From contig NZ_CP119758.1 of the NCBI RefSeq assembly GCF_029323795.1, forward strand, positions 3,038,001-3,102,000: a stretch of DNA of 64,000 nt, given 5' to 3'. Source of the stretch: Zobellia alginiliquefaciens (GTDB lineage Bacteria > Bacteroidota > Bacteroidia > Flavobacteriales > Flavobacteriaceae). Under the pieces are notes generated by a model that worked only from the letters and a program-made list of their open reading frames with translations, was not told the origin of the DNA and ran no database searches. Below, piece after piece: positions 55,946-64,000 of the stretch (positions are counted from its first letter, which is position 1; every line of letters starts with the position of its first letter). A program made the position numbers and the translations under genes.

Positions 55946-57913
55946 ATGAACAACAACACGGAATTTGATGGAATATCCTTTGATCTTCCAAAGAATCAAA
56001 GCAATGTAATTAAAGTAATCGGCGTAGGAGGCGGTGGTAGCAACGCAATCAACCACATGTTTCAATCCGGAATCAACGGAGTGGATTTTGTAATATGTAA
56101 TACAGATTCACAAGCATTGAACAATAGTTCTGTGCCTACAAAAATACAATTAGGGGTTTCATTAACAGAAGGATTGGGTGCTGGTGCCAACCCTGAGGTA
56201 GGTGAACAGGCCGCTTTGGAGAGTATGGAGGAGATCAAACAGATGTTGGCCACTACTACCAAAATGATATTTATTACCGCTGGTATGGGTGGTGGTACCG
56301 GTACTGGTGCTGCTCCTGTTATCGCAAAACAAGCAAAAGAATTGGACGTGCTTACCGTGGGCATTGTTACCATGCCTTTTGAGTTTGAAGGTAAAATGCG
56401 TTGCGAGCAAGCGCGTATAGGTATTGAAAAATTACGTGCTAATGTAGATTCATTAATTGTTATAAATAACAACAAGCTTCGTGAAGTATATGGTAACCTA
56501 GGCTTTAAAGCAGGTTTCTCTAAAGCGGATGAAGTTTTATCTACCGCAGCTAGAGGTATTGCGGAAGTAATTACACACCACTATACTCAGAATATTGACC
56601 TTAGAGATGCTAAAACAGTACTTTCTAATAGCGGTACGGCCATAATGGGTTCTGCGCAGGCAACAGGTTCGGCAAGAGCACATGAAGCTATTACAAAGGC
56701 ATTGGATTCTCCATTGTTGAACGATAATAAGATTAGTGGAGCTAAGAACGTTCTATTACTTATCGTTTCCGGTTCTCAAGAAATTACTATTGATGAGATA
56801 GGTGAGATCAATGATTATATTCAAGTGGAAGCAGGTCATGGAGCCAACATCATTATGGGTGTAGGTGAAGACGAGGATTTAGGCGAAGCTATTGCCGTAA
56901 CAATTATTGCTACGGGTTTTGATGTTGACCAACAAGATGAGATCGTAAATACCGAGACAAAAAAAATCATACATACGTTGGAAGATGAGCAACGCGCTCA
57001 GCATGATTTAATGGCAAGGAAAAATGTAGTTCATCAATTGCCAATTGAAAAAGTAAAGGAAGAACCACCGGTAATTAAACACACCCTTGAGGAAGATGTG
57101 CAAGAAGAGCCGGGTATGGATTTAATCGAGACCACCAGCTATATCAAAAACTTCAATGTATTTTACGAAGAAGTAATAGAAGAAGTAGCTAAGGTGAGTA
57201 CCTCAGAAGACGATTTTGTAATCGTAAATGCACAAGATGCCATTAATGATATAGAGGTTGTTGATCCTATGACCGTGTCCTATGACGCGTTAAAAGAGGA
57301 GCAAATTACCATGAGTTTTGATATGCCTTTTGCTAAGAAGGAAGAAGTTGAAGAAGAGCAAGACAACGTAATTACTTTTAGTCTGGACGAGGACGTTAAG
57401 GATATTGATGTTACGAATCCCGTTGAGGTTGTTCCCGTTATGGAATATAATGAAGAAGGTGAGAAACGGTATAGCCTTGATGATTATATGGAAGTTGAGG
57501 ATGAGCTGACAAATGCTAAGCCTGCTCCAAAACCGAATCCGGCTCCAAAACCACAACCGAAACCACAGCCTATGGCTAGGGAAGAACCTAAAATGGAAGT
57601 GAAGCGTGTTGAAGTTCCACAAAATGATGCACCTACGGAGATAGACCCTATGAACAGTCCTATAGACGAACTGTTAAAGGAAAGAGCGGACGAGAGAAGA
57701 AGAAAATTAAAAGACTTTAACTATAAATTTCAGAATAGCGTAAGCAGCATTGACGAAATTGAAAAGGAACCCGCTTACAAGCGTCAAGGTATTGATTTAA
57801 GTGATGCCAGAAGAGAAGAAAGCAAGGTTTCAAGAACTACGTTAGGAGAGGATAGTAACGACGAAATCAGGTTGCGTTCCAACAATTCTTTTCTACACGA
57901 TAATGTAGATTAA
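55946..57913 (+). CDS. ftsZ: Cell division protein FtsZ with long C-terminal linker
   Basis: 655 residues. GTPase core at about 1-320 with GVGGGGSNAI near 27 and the tubulin signature GGGTGTGAAP near 115. The remainder is an unusually long acidic linker (about 330-600) with a Pro-Lys stretch (PAPKPNPAPKPQPKPQP, about 527-545) and a conserved-looking C-terminal end. FtsZ forms the division ring. Flavobacterial FtsZ proteins are known to have long linkers; this one is almost twice the E. coli length. A strong terminator follows and ends the dcw cluster. Confidence 0.96.
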   Translation: MNNNTEFDGISFDLPKNQSNVIKVIGVGGGGSNAINHMFQSGINGVDFVICNTDSQALNNSSVPTKIQLGVSLTEGLGAGANPEVGEQAALESMEEIKQMLATTTKMIFITAGMGGGTGTGAAPVIAKQAKELDVLTVGIVTMPFEFEGKMRCEQARIGIEKLRANVDSLIVINNNKLREVYGNLGFKAGFSKADEVLSTAARGIAEVITHHYTQNIDLRDAKTVLSNSGTAIMGSAQATGSARAHEAITKALDSPLLNDNKISGAKNVLLLIVSGSQEITIDEIGEINDYIQVEAGHGANIIMGVGEDEDLGEAIAVTIIATGFDVDQQDEIVNTETKKIIHTLEDEQRAQHDLMARKNVVHQLPIEKVKEEPPVIKHTLEEDVQEEPGMDLIETTSYIKNFNVFYEEVIEEVAKVSTSEDDFVIVNAQDAINDIEVVDPMTVSYDALKEEQITMSFDMPFAKKEEVEEEQDNVITFSLDEDVKDIDVTNPVEVVPVMEYNEEGEKRYSLDDYMEVEDELTNAKPAPKPNPAPKPQPKPQPMAREEPKMEVKRVEVPQNDAPTEIDPMNSPIDELLKERADERRRKLKDFNYKFQNSVSSIDEIEKEPAYKRQGIDLSDARREESKVSRTTLGEDSNDEIRLRSNNSFLHDNVD

Positions 57914-57946
57914 AGATTTTAAAGTAAACTTAACTAACTCAAGTTT

Positions 57947-57985
57947 AAACCCGAAAAAATTAATTTTTTTTCGGGTTTATTTTTT
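57947..57985 (+). terminator. Strong terminator at the end of the dcw cluster
   Basis: A 13-bp perfect stem (57947-57959 with 57966-57978) carrying ACCCG/CGGGT and an A/T part, then a run of six T. A near-consensus -7 box for the next gene (TATCTTCG, 57985-57992) begins right at its end. Confidence 0.9.
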
Positions 57986-58012
57986 ATCTTCGCAGTCCTA
58001 AATAAAAAAGGC

Positions 58013-58459
58013 ATGGGCTTACAACAAAAGGTAATGGAGCAGATGAAAGCGGCAATGAAAGCAAAGGATACGGTTGCTTTGGAATCGCTTCGCGCCATTA
58101 AATCTGCCCTGCTTATGGCACAGACTAGTGGAACGGATGAAGAATTGACCGAAGATGATGAGATTCAACTGGTTCAGAAGCTTGTAAAGCAACGTAAAGA
58201 CAGTGCTACCATATTTAAAGATCAAGGTAGAGAAGATCTTGCGGAGCCAGAATTGGCTCAGATAGCAGTTCTTGAACAGTTTTTACCGGAACAGCTTACA
58301 GAAGAAGAAATAGAAAAAGTAGTCGTACAGACTATAGATGCTACTGGAGCATCAGGAATGAAAGATATGGGCAAGGTTATGGGTGTGGTATCCAAAGAAT
58401 TGGCCGGACAAGCAGATGGGAAAACCATTTCTGCCATAGTAAAGAAAAAGTTAGCATAA
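58013..58459 (+). CDS. GatB/YqeY domain protein
   Basis: 148 residues, the full YqeY length. Two helical parts: N-terminal (LQQKVMEQMKAAMKAKD onward) and the C-terminal YqeY/GatB tail-like domain (MKDMGKVMGVVSKELAGQADGKTISAIVKKKL). The domain matches the tRNA-contacting end of GatB amidotransferase, but standalone YqeY has no settled function. A tRNA gene follows directly. Confidence 0.93.
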   Translation: MGLQQKVMEQMKAAMKAKDTVALESLRAIKSALLMAQTSGTDEELTEDDEIQLVQKLVKQRKDSATIFKDQGREDLAEPELAQIAVLEQFLPEQLTEEEIEKVVVQTIDATGASGMKDMGKVMGVVSKELAGQADGKTISAIVKKKLA

Positions 58460-58463
58460 AATT

Positions 58464-58537
58464 GGCCTCGTGGCGCAACTGAATAGCGCATCAGATTTCG
58501 GCTCTGAGGGTTGCAGGTTTGAATCCTGCCGGGGTCA
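58464..58537 (+). tRNA. tRNA-Arg (anticodon TCG)
   Basis: 74 bases with full cloverleaf: acceptor GGCCTCG / CGGGGTC (two G-T pairs), D stem GCGC/GCGC, anticodon stem TCAGA/TCTGA around loop TTTCGGC (anticodon TCG, reads CGA and likely other CGN), variable GGGTT, T stem GCAGG/CCTGC. Discriminator A; CCA is not encoded. Confidence 0.93.
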
Positions 58538-58548
58538 CAATTTTATCC

Positions 58549-58590
58549 AAAGCTCTTTAAACATTAGGTTTAGAGAGCTTTTTCTTTTTT
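58549..58590 (+). terminator. Terminator after tRNA-Arg
   Basis: A 14-bp stem (58549-58562 with 58568-58581, one G-T) around ATTAG, followed by T-rich TTCTTTTTT. Confidence 0.85.
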
Positions 58591-58651
58591 AAGGAGTGTG
58601 CCGGTTTAGAATAGGGTAAGTTGGCACTTAAATAAAATACTTGAATGTACT

Positions 58652-59614
58652 TTATCTAGTAACATTGCGTTTCTGAGCCGCCATAATTTCACCAACAGCT
58701 TGACGGTATTTCATTGGGTTCCCTGCTTTCTTAATGGCTTTGTATACTTTCTGGGGGTTATGTGTAGACTGGGAGAAAAACTCCCAAAACCCGAGCATCT
58801 TCATTTTTATTGGTGTGGGGCCAGAGAGTACGGCATCATACTGCTGATATATCGTATCGTGAAACTCCCTAAAAATATCCCATCGTTTCACAGGGTATTC
58901 TGTGGTATCGGCTTTTATCATACTCGGTAAAAATGGGTCGGCTATAAGACCACGGCCAATCATAAAGTGCTCAATGGAAGGAAAACGTTCGCGCATAGCT
59001 TTAAACTGCGCTACTGTAGTTATATCGCCGTTATAGTATAAGGTATGTTTGGCCACATCTATACACTTCTGAAAAGCCTCTAGATCAACACCTCCTTTGT
59101 ATAATTGCTTTCCCAAACGTGCATGAATGGCAATATTTTTAAGCGGGTACTTGTCAAGTATGGCAAAAGCATCTAATATTTCCGAGCTATTCTCATACCC
59201 CAAACGCATTTTCATAGAAATGGTAACATTGGTTTCGCTATGGGCGCGGTCTAAAATGTGGTCTATTTTTTCGGCGTTGCATATAAGCCCAGAGCCCATT
59301 CCGCTATTGGTGACCATCGGGTAGGGGCAGCCTAAGTTCCAGTTCAGTTCTTTATACCCTAAAGACTGAATGTACTTAATGACAAATAAAAAATGCTCAA
59401 CGTCCGCTGTCATTACCTGTGGTATAAGCTCTAAGTTGGTATTCACCTCAGGATTCAGATCACGTTGGTAGGAGCCCTTTATGATCATCTTTCTATTAAA
59501 CCGGATATATGGTGCATAATAGGTGTCTATCCCTCCAAAGAATTTTTGTTGGGCATTACGAAAAGTGGCATCTGTAAAGCCTTGTAAAGGAGAGGATAAT
59601 AGGGTATAGGACAT
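58652..59614 (-). CDS. dus: tRNA-dihydrouridine synthase
   Basis: 320 residues, FMN TIM-barrel plus helical C-terminal part. N-terminal SPLQGFTDATFR, the NWNLGCPYPMVTNSGMGSGL stretch with the catalytic Cys region (GCP near 95), KMRLGYE near 135 and MIGRGLIADPF near 220. It reduces uridines in tRNA D-loops. Monocistronic, convergent with the tRNA gene. Which Dus subgroup is not clear from sequence alone. Confidence 0.9.
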   Translation of the reverse strand: MSYTLLSSPLQGFTDATFRNAQQKFFGGIDTYYAPYIRFNRKMIIKGSYQRDLNPEVNTNLELIPQVMTADVEHFLFVIKYIQSLGYKELNWNLGCPYPMVTNSGMGSGLICNAEKIDHILDRAHSETNVTISMKMRLGYENSSEILDAFAILDKYPLKNIAIHARLGKQLYKGGVDLEAFQKCIDVAKHTLYYNGDITTVAQFKAMRERFPSIEHFMIGRGLIADPFLPSMIKADTTEYPVKRWDIFREFHDTIYQQYDAVLSGPTPIKMKMLGFWEFFSQSTHNPQKVYKAIKKAGNPMKYRQAVGEIMAAQKRNVTR

Positions 59615-59731
59615 GAATAGGTTTTAAAGCGATAAAGATAATGCAATATCACCTTAGTCTAGTCGTCTAAATGGTCCCCGATGATGACTTAATATCAATT
59701 TTAAAAAGCATTGCTTAGCTAAGGCTGGCCA

Positions 59732-60358
59732 CTACTTCCTAGTAATTAAAACTACTTTACCTTGGTATTTATTTTGAAACTGATAGTGACTGTCTTTGCT
59801 GATCTCTTTTAAAAAATCCTGGGATTCCGCCATGTCTGCATTATCCACATAAATTAAGGTTTTGCTGTGGAAGTTAGGTTCTAGCATCTGGAACAAGGGG
59901 AGGTATAAATTTTTCCAGCCATCTAAAAATAGTAAGTCTATCTTTTGGTTGTGGTTTTCTAAGGTTTCTAGGGCATTACCAACTCTAACTTCAATTAGGT
60001 TATCTACACCTGCATTTCTGAAATTTTCAATTGCTCTTTGTGCTTTCGATTCAATCAGTTCAGTGGTAATTATTTTACCCTCATTTTCTATGACACCATG
60101 TGCCAAAAACAATGTAGATATACCAAAAGAAGTTCCAAACTCTATTACGTTCTTTATCCTATTCTCTTTTATGATTTCAATTAACTCTTCTCCTTGTCGT
60201 TTAGTTATTGAGAGGTAGACATCTTTAAAATCTACGGGCTGCATAGGTCTGAAAATGTTCTTCGCAAAACTTTTCATTAATCTCCTCTGGTCGTTCTTGG
60301 CGTCTGTATAAAGTTCATCTAAAGTGATTTTTATTTGTTTCTGTTGTGCTGTAATCAT
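59732..60358 (-). CDS. Class I SAM-dependent methyltransferase (O-methyltransferase-like)
   Basis: 208 residues. SAM-binding motif I as VIEFGTSFGISTLFLA (about 70-85), the acidic strand IITTELIE (about 96-103) and LLFLDGWKNLYLPLF near 147. The pattern resembles COG4122-type O-methyltransferases. Substrate unknown. Located upstream of dus on the same strand with 117 bases between. Confidence 0.82.
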   Translation of the reverse strand: MITAQQKQIKITLDELYTDAKNDQRRLMKSFAKNIFRPMQPVDFKDVYLSITKRQGEELIEIIKENRIKNVIEFGTSFGISTLFLAHGVIENEGKIITTELIESKAQRAIENFRNAGVDNLIEVRVGNALETLENHNQKIDLLFLDGWKNLYLPLFQMLEPNFHSKTLIYVDNADMAESQDFLKEISKDSHYQFQNKYQGKVVLITRK

Positions 60359-60432
60359 ATTACGTAGGTATTAAAAAAAGGAACAGCAATAGTATTGCTA
60401 TTCCTTTTTGGGTTAATCAATAGTATCTTTTA

Positions 60433-61887
60433 TTAAAATTTACCATTATCATTTTTCCATTCAGCTGCTGGTGGAATGGGGGCGATAACATCCCAATGTT
60501 CCACAATAAGTCCGTTTTCTAGTCTGAATAAATCATAATATGCTGTAGGATCTCCTTTGCCAAATTTACCTTCGCTAACGCTTAGCACAAAGTTTCCTTG
60601 GCCCAATACCATATGTAAAGTATCGTACTCCATAACCCATCCATTTTCAGCAAATGATTTCATTGCAGCTCCAAAACCATCCAAACCATCCGCTACAGCG
60701 GGATTGTGCTGAATATATTCTTTAGGGTTAATATAGGTAGCTACTTGATCCATCTGATGATCGAGTAATACGTTCTGAATGAACCCTCTTACCACAGCTT
60801 TGTTGGCTTCCGTTTTATCTAAATCCGAGAGTGCTGTAGCTCCATCAAATTGAGTTCTACCGCTAGGATTGAGTTTTTGTACTGGTAATAAATTATCCCA
60901 ATGTTCTACAATTAGGTCATCTTCAAAACGAAAAATATCGAACCCTGCTTTTGGGCCGAAAAAGTCATACTTGGTCTGTGTAAAAACGTAATTATCATCT
61001 TGAAAAGCACGTTTAATATCCGCTTTAAAACCACCTTTAGGTGCATTTTGCATTAGAGCGCCAAACCCTTGCAAACCATCTGCAACCCCTAAGTTATGCT
61101 GAATGTATTTATTTGGGTTTATATAGGATATAGGTGTTTGGTCTCCCGTATTAAAGCTGTTCAGCAAGGCAACTACTTTATCTTTCTTGGTTAATTCTAC
61201 GTTTTTTAAAGATTGTAATGACTGGTATCGGATCATATCTATACTGGATTGATCCATCATTCCCATAAAACTTTTGGCTATAGGGGCATTCATGAAATCA
61301 ACTAGTACGGCATCAGAGTTTTTCTTTGAATCCCAGTATACTACCACTACTTGCTCTCCAACCTCGTTGGAGCCCGTAATACGTTGTAAAAAACCTTTTT
61401 GCTTGTTGGTAAACCCTGTTTCTACTTTTTTGTTTATTTTGTTGAAAGCGGTTATGTCGGTTTCTTTATTTGTGTTAAAAGTCATAACTTCTGTAAACGT
61501 GCTGTTATGGGCCGTAAACTCATCCGAAATTGTAAAACGAGACATTTTCATTGTAGAACCTTCTATCATTCCTGCATATGTGGCAACAGAGGGGTCTTTC
61601 ATAAATTTATCCATAGAAGCTTTGGCATCTGTAAGCGATTTCCAGTATACGATTACTACATATTTACCATTCTCGTCAACACCACTTTGGCGTCTAATAA
61701 ATCCTGGTTGTTCACTGGTGAAATTGTTTTGAACTTCAGCATCTAACTTGTTGAATTCTTGTTCGCTTGCCGTAGTTTTTAGGTTAAAACTGGTGACCTC
61801 TAACACGGTGTCCATTCTTTTTTGTTCACTTTTGAAACTAGAAAAGAGGAAACCTATAAATGCGAGTACTACTAACTTAATTTTCAT
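60433..61887 (-). CDS. Exported protein with two ABM and two SnoaL-like domains
   Basis: 484 residues. N-terminal hydrophobic signal (MKIKLVVLAFIGFLFSSF). Residues about 25-119 and 129-224 are two copies of an antibiotic-biosynthesis-monooxygenase-like ferredoxin fold (each with EVxxFN, QxGFxxR, VVVxYWxS). Residues about 229-345 and 356-484 are two copies of a SnoaL-like domain, sharing Y-I-N-P-x-x-Y-I-Q-H-N and FR.E..LIVEHWD. All four units appear to result from two separate duplications. An enzyme or ligand-binding role in the periplasm is possible; no substrate is suggested. Confidence 0.78.
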   Translation of the reverse strand: MKIKLVVLAFIGFLFSSFKSEQKRMDTVLEVTSFNLKTTASEQEFNKLDAEVQNNFTSEQPGFIRRQSGVDENGKYVVIVYWKSLTDAKASMDKFMKDPSVATYAGMIEGSTMKMSRFTISDEFTAHNSTFTEVMTFNTNKETDITAFNKINKKVETGFTNKQKGFLQRITGSNEVGEQVVVVYWDSKKNSDAVLVDFMNAPIAKSFMGMMDQSSIDMIRYQSLQSLKNVELTKKDKVVALLNSFNTGDQTPISYINPNKYIQHNLGVADGLQGFGALMQNAPKGGFKADIKRAFQDDNYVFTQTKYDFFGPKAGFDIFRFEDDLIVEHWDNLLPVQKLNPSGRTQFDGATALSDLDKTEANKAVVRGFIQNVLLDHQMDQVATYINPKEYIQHNPAVADGLDGFGAAMKSFAENGWVMEYDTLHMVLGQGNFVLSVSEGKFGKGDPTAYYDLFRLENGLIVEHWDVIAPIPPAAEWKNDNGKF

Positions 61888-61939
61888 AATTATTGTGTTT
61901 AGTTATTCATTATTAAAATGGGGGAACTTTAATAAAAAA

Positions 61940-62899
61940 TTAAAACCAATCTGCGCCTGGGTCTCCGGGAAAGAATGCATCTGGAAGAGATAGAAGAAGA
62001 CCTCCTTCTTTATAGGTAGGGTAAAGGACCTGAAGCTCATCAATAACCTGCTGATGTGTGGTAGCAGTTTCTCCTCCGGTTATTGTTTGGGTGCCTTTAA
62101 TGATGGCTTGGGCATTCTCTAAGTACTCTATATTCTCATCAATTGCAGAAGCTATATCCGAGCGCGAACCGTTATGGCCAACAAATACATGATTGTAGTC
62201 TGAAAAGTTGGTTTTCAATACATTTAATCCTGCGATCCAGTTGTCTACTTCATCCTCACCTTCATTAGGAGTGTACTCTCTTAGGTAAATATGGGCTAGG
62301 TTATATATGAGGTCTCCAGAAAATAGAACCTTGTGTTCTTCATTGTAGATGTATCCATTTTCTCCGGTTTCGGCATTGGAAACTTTGTCAAAGGAGAAGT
62401 CTAAATCACCAATAGTTTGGCTACCGCTAACACCGGTTACAGCGTTTGGGTATAAGGCAGTAAAGTCATCCGTATTATTTAACTGATCGGCAACAGTGCT
62501 TTCGGCGTAAAAGTCTAAGTCCGTAAAGTTACCTGCTCCGCCATAGTGATCACCATGATTATGGGTAATGATTACCGCACCGGGTTTGTTAATTGCGTTC
62601 ACATACGCTTCCAGTTCCACTGCAAAATCGGGAGCGGGACCTAAATCTACAATAACAATATTGTTTTCTGTTTCTACTACTGTTACGGTATACGGGGCAT
62701 CTGTAAAATTAATAGTATGGTACCGCACTGTGTTTTCTGTAATTACGTCTACTGTTCCAGTCGTAATTAAGGAACTAGAAGGTGCAGCAGCGAATTCTAT
62801 AGTATCAGGCTCAGCGCTGGCATCATCATCATTACACGAAATAAATAGCGCCGTAAATAACGCAAGAATCCAAAAGTTTAATTTTAAGTGTTTCATCAT
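61940..62899 (-). CDS. MBL-fold metallo-hydrolase lipoprotein
   Basis: 319 residues. Lipobox FISC after a short signal, followed by an acidic NDDDASAEP tether. Metal-binding HNHGDHYGG near residue 113, SGDLIY near 197 and VGHNGS near 244 define an MBL-fold hydrolase. It is not of the B1 beta-lactamase type: the Cys ligand is missing and the pattern is that of general hydrolases. 52 bases separate it from the ABM/SnoaL gene on the same strand, so a shared transcript is likely. Confidence 0.83.
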   Translation of the reverse strand: MMKHLKLNFWILALFTALFISCNDDDASAEPDTIEFAAAPSSSLITTGTVDVITENTVRYHTINFTDAPYTVTVVETENNIVIVDLGPAPDFAVELEAYVNAINKPGAVIITHNHGDHYGGAGNFTDLDFYAESTVADQLNNTDDFTALYPNAVTGVSGSQTIGDLDFSFDKVSNAETGENGYIYNEEHKVLFSGDLIYNLAHIYLREYTPNEGEDEVDNWIAGLNVLKTNFSDYNHVFVGHNGSRSDIASAIDENIEYLENAQAIIKGTQTITGGETATTHQQVIDELQVLYPTYKEGGLLLSLPDAFFPGDPGADWF

Positions 62900-63169
62900 T
62901 TTAGTTTTAAATTATTTATTGCTGCAAAGGTCACGTATGTCCGAAGCTATAATTTTATCAAAATGATGGTAAAAATGGTAAATGTGGAACCAGTAGGTGA
63001 TTTTACGGTCTAAAATCTGAGAAGATTGATTTTTTATTTCGCTTTAAAAATAACCGGTCTTGCCCCATTGTTATTTTAAATAGAAGCCAGAAAAGTACGG
63101 TTCAGTAAGTATTGTACTTTTAAAAAAAAAAGGATTACTAATGTGTTGTTTCGCAGTTGCTTGTGTATT

Positions 63170-63472
63170 TTACTTGCTCCTGTTCATTTTGTGTTTCAGT
63201 TTTGAAATTAAAATAATGGCAAGGCTTCCGCCTAAAAACGAAACAACAAGATTTATAATAAACAGGGTAGGATGGAATTCCCCAAATTCCATGATAGATT
63301 GTGGGTTAAAGCCTAACCGGCCAAAAGATTTTATGAACAGAATGCTGCCAAATACCCCAGCAATGGTATTTCCTATAATGCCAAAGGAGTATTTTTTAAA
63401 AATCCTTGCCGTACTATATGCCCCAATTATACCGATCAATATACTTAGGAGTGAAATTAAGGTATCTGTCAT
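63170..63472 (-). CDS. Small membrane protein next to cydB (YeaQ/GlsB-like)
   Basis: 100 residues, three hydrophobic helices (about 5-20, 31-50, 70-90) with glycine-rich faces (GIIGNTIAGVFGS). The pattern recalls the GlsB/YeaQ small membrane proteins but the match is loose. It starts 11 bases after the cydB stop, so it is in the cyd operon and may be related to the oxidase. Confidence 0.6.
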   Translation of the reverse strand: MTDTLISLLSILIGIIGAYSTARIFKKYSFGIIGNTIAGVFGSILFIKSFGRLGFNPQSIMEFGEFHPTLFIINLVVSFLGGSLAIILISKLKHKMNRSK

Positions 63473-63483
63473 ATGAATGGATG

Positions 63484-64000
63484 TTAATGGCCGTAATCCA
63501 TATGATCAATTTTTCCGGCCATCAATCTTTTTTGAACAATGGCATAAACTACCAGAAGTATGAAGCCAATAAAAGCCCAGTTCATGGCTACCGTAAGGCC
63601 ATATTCAGATGCAGAAGTATTATATATGGTTAAGGGTTCATGGATAGTGTTCACCGAAGGAAGAACTACCGGAAACAGGGAAGCTAATGATGATGTAATC
63701 CCGCCAACTATCAAAAGGGTGGATAATGTAAAAGCGTGAATGTCCTTTTTTAATTTCTTAATAAAGAAAAGTCCGATTAATCCTGCCAAATAAATACACG
63801 GGAATATTAGCAAATAGGGCTTGTGGCCAAAGTTGTTGAATGAGTTGGGGTTGACCGAATTCCATACCGCTAAGGAAATTATGGTAAGTACGGCAAGGCT
63901 AATATTCAACTTAAAAATGATGTTCTTTAAATAGGAATTTATAGAGGAGTTTGTTTTTAGGATAATCCAATTAGCGCCATGAATGGCTAAGGTGACTACC
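63484..64000 (-). CDS. cydB: Cytochrome bd oxidase subunit II (CydB), C-terminal part
   Basis: The frame stays open from 63484 to the window edge, giving 172 residues of the C-terminal part. Visible features are LAIHGANWIILKT near the truncated start, then LASLFPVVLPSVNTIHEPLT and four membrane helices, ending MDYGH. CydB with CydA forms the quinol oxidase that reduces oxygen at low tension. The N-terminus and cydA are outside the window. Confidence 0.9.
   Translation of the reverse strand, partial: VVTLAIHGANWIILKTNSSINSYLKNIIFKLNISLAVLTIISLAVWNSVNPNSFNNFGHKPYLLIFPCIYLAGLIGLFFIKKLKKDIHAFTLSTLLIVGGITSSLASLFPVVLPSVNTIHEPLTIYNTSASEYGLTVAMNWAFIGFILLVVYAIVQKRLMAGKIDHMDYGH

Noticed and set aside
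61274-61732. 152-residue plus-strand frame opposite the ABM/SnoaL gene
   Set aside because: It is antisense to well-conserved duplicated domains and has no recognisable features.
61940-62899. A second beta-lactamase
   Set aside because: It has the HxHxDH motif of general MBL-fold hydrolases but no B1 Cys ligand in the right place, so only MBL fold is called.

Overview
The window comes from a Bacteroidota genome, most likely a gliding marine member of the Flavobacteriaceae. The evidence is gene content and signal style. It carries gldA, gldB and gldC, the flavobacterial dcw order, lipoboxes of the Bacteroidota type, promoters of the TTG-N(17-23)-TAnnTTTG form, few Shine-Dalgarno sites and many TTG or GTG starts. 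Species cannot be fixed from sequence alone. Nothing looks like a phage, plasmid, insertion sequence or CRISPR array; this is a chromosomal core region with a few accessory genes.

Layout. Positions 1-4.8 kb hold the end of an assimilatory sulfate reduction cluster: the CysN end, a ferredoxin-type sulfite reductase with a HEPN-like tail, siroheme methyltransferase and a TrxR-like ferredoxin-NADP reductase. A SAM-I riboswitch follows (about 4.95 kb) and leads a methionine operon of split metH, a small unknown protein and metF, so sulfide production and homocysteine methylation lie side by side. Positions 10.4-14.4 kb hold envelope and unknown genes: a PagL-like outer-membrane deacylase, a head-GIN lipoprotein, a LACTB-like serine hydrolase carrying a 42-bp coding minisatellite, and a small secreted or membrane protein. 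gldA is on the minus strand at 14.4-15.3 kb.

Positions 15.5-19.7 kb hold the aromatic operon pheA - aminotransferase - tyrA - DAHP synthase/chorismate mutase. In front of it lies a 23-codon leader ORF with 8 Phe and 2 Tyr codons, then mutually exclusive antiterminator and terminator hairpins. This is a textbook ribosome-mediated attenuator and the most striking unlabelled signal in the window. Positions 20.3-31 kb carry rsgA, dtd, two DUF3857/transglutaminase-like exported proteins (one has lost its catalytic residues), a MazG-like protein, aroA, queA, rlmN and a polyprenyl synthase. Positions 31-42 kb are mixed: SIMPL protein, membrane protein, sorbosone-dehydrogenase-like lipoprotein, a DnaG primase without zinc ligands, an atypical response regulator (Glu in place of the phospho-Asp), nadE, gldBC, pirin, a subclass B1 metallo-beta-lactamase, engB and an alpha/beta hydrolase.

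Positions 42.3-57.9 kb are the whole dcw division and wall cluster (mraZ to ftsZ). It is preceded by three GTGGT direct repeats at exact 10-bp spacing, which look like the MraZ operator. After ftsZ come yqeY, tRNA-Arg(TCG), a Dus enzyme, a methyltransferase, an exported protein built of two duplicated domains (ABM-ABM-SnoaL-SnoaL), an MBL-fold lipoprotein, a small membrane protein and the C-terminal part of CydB running off the window.
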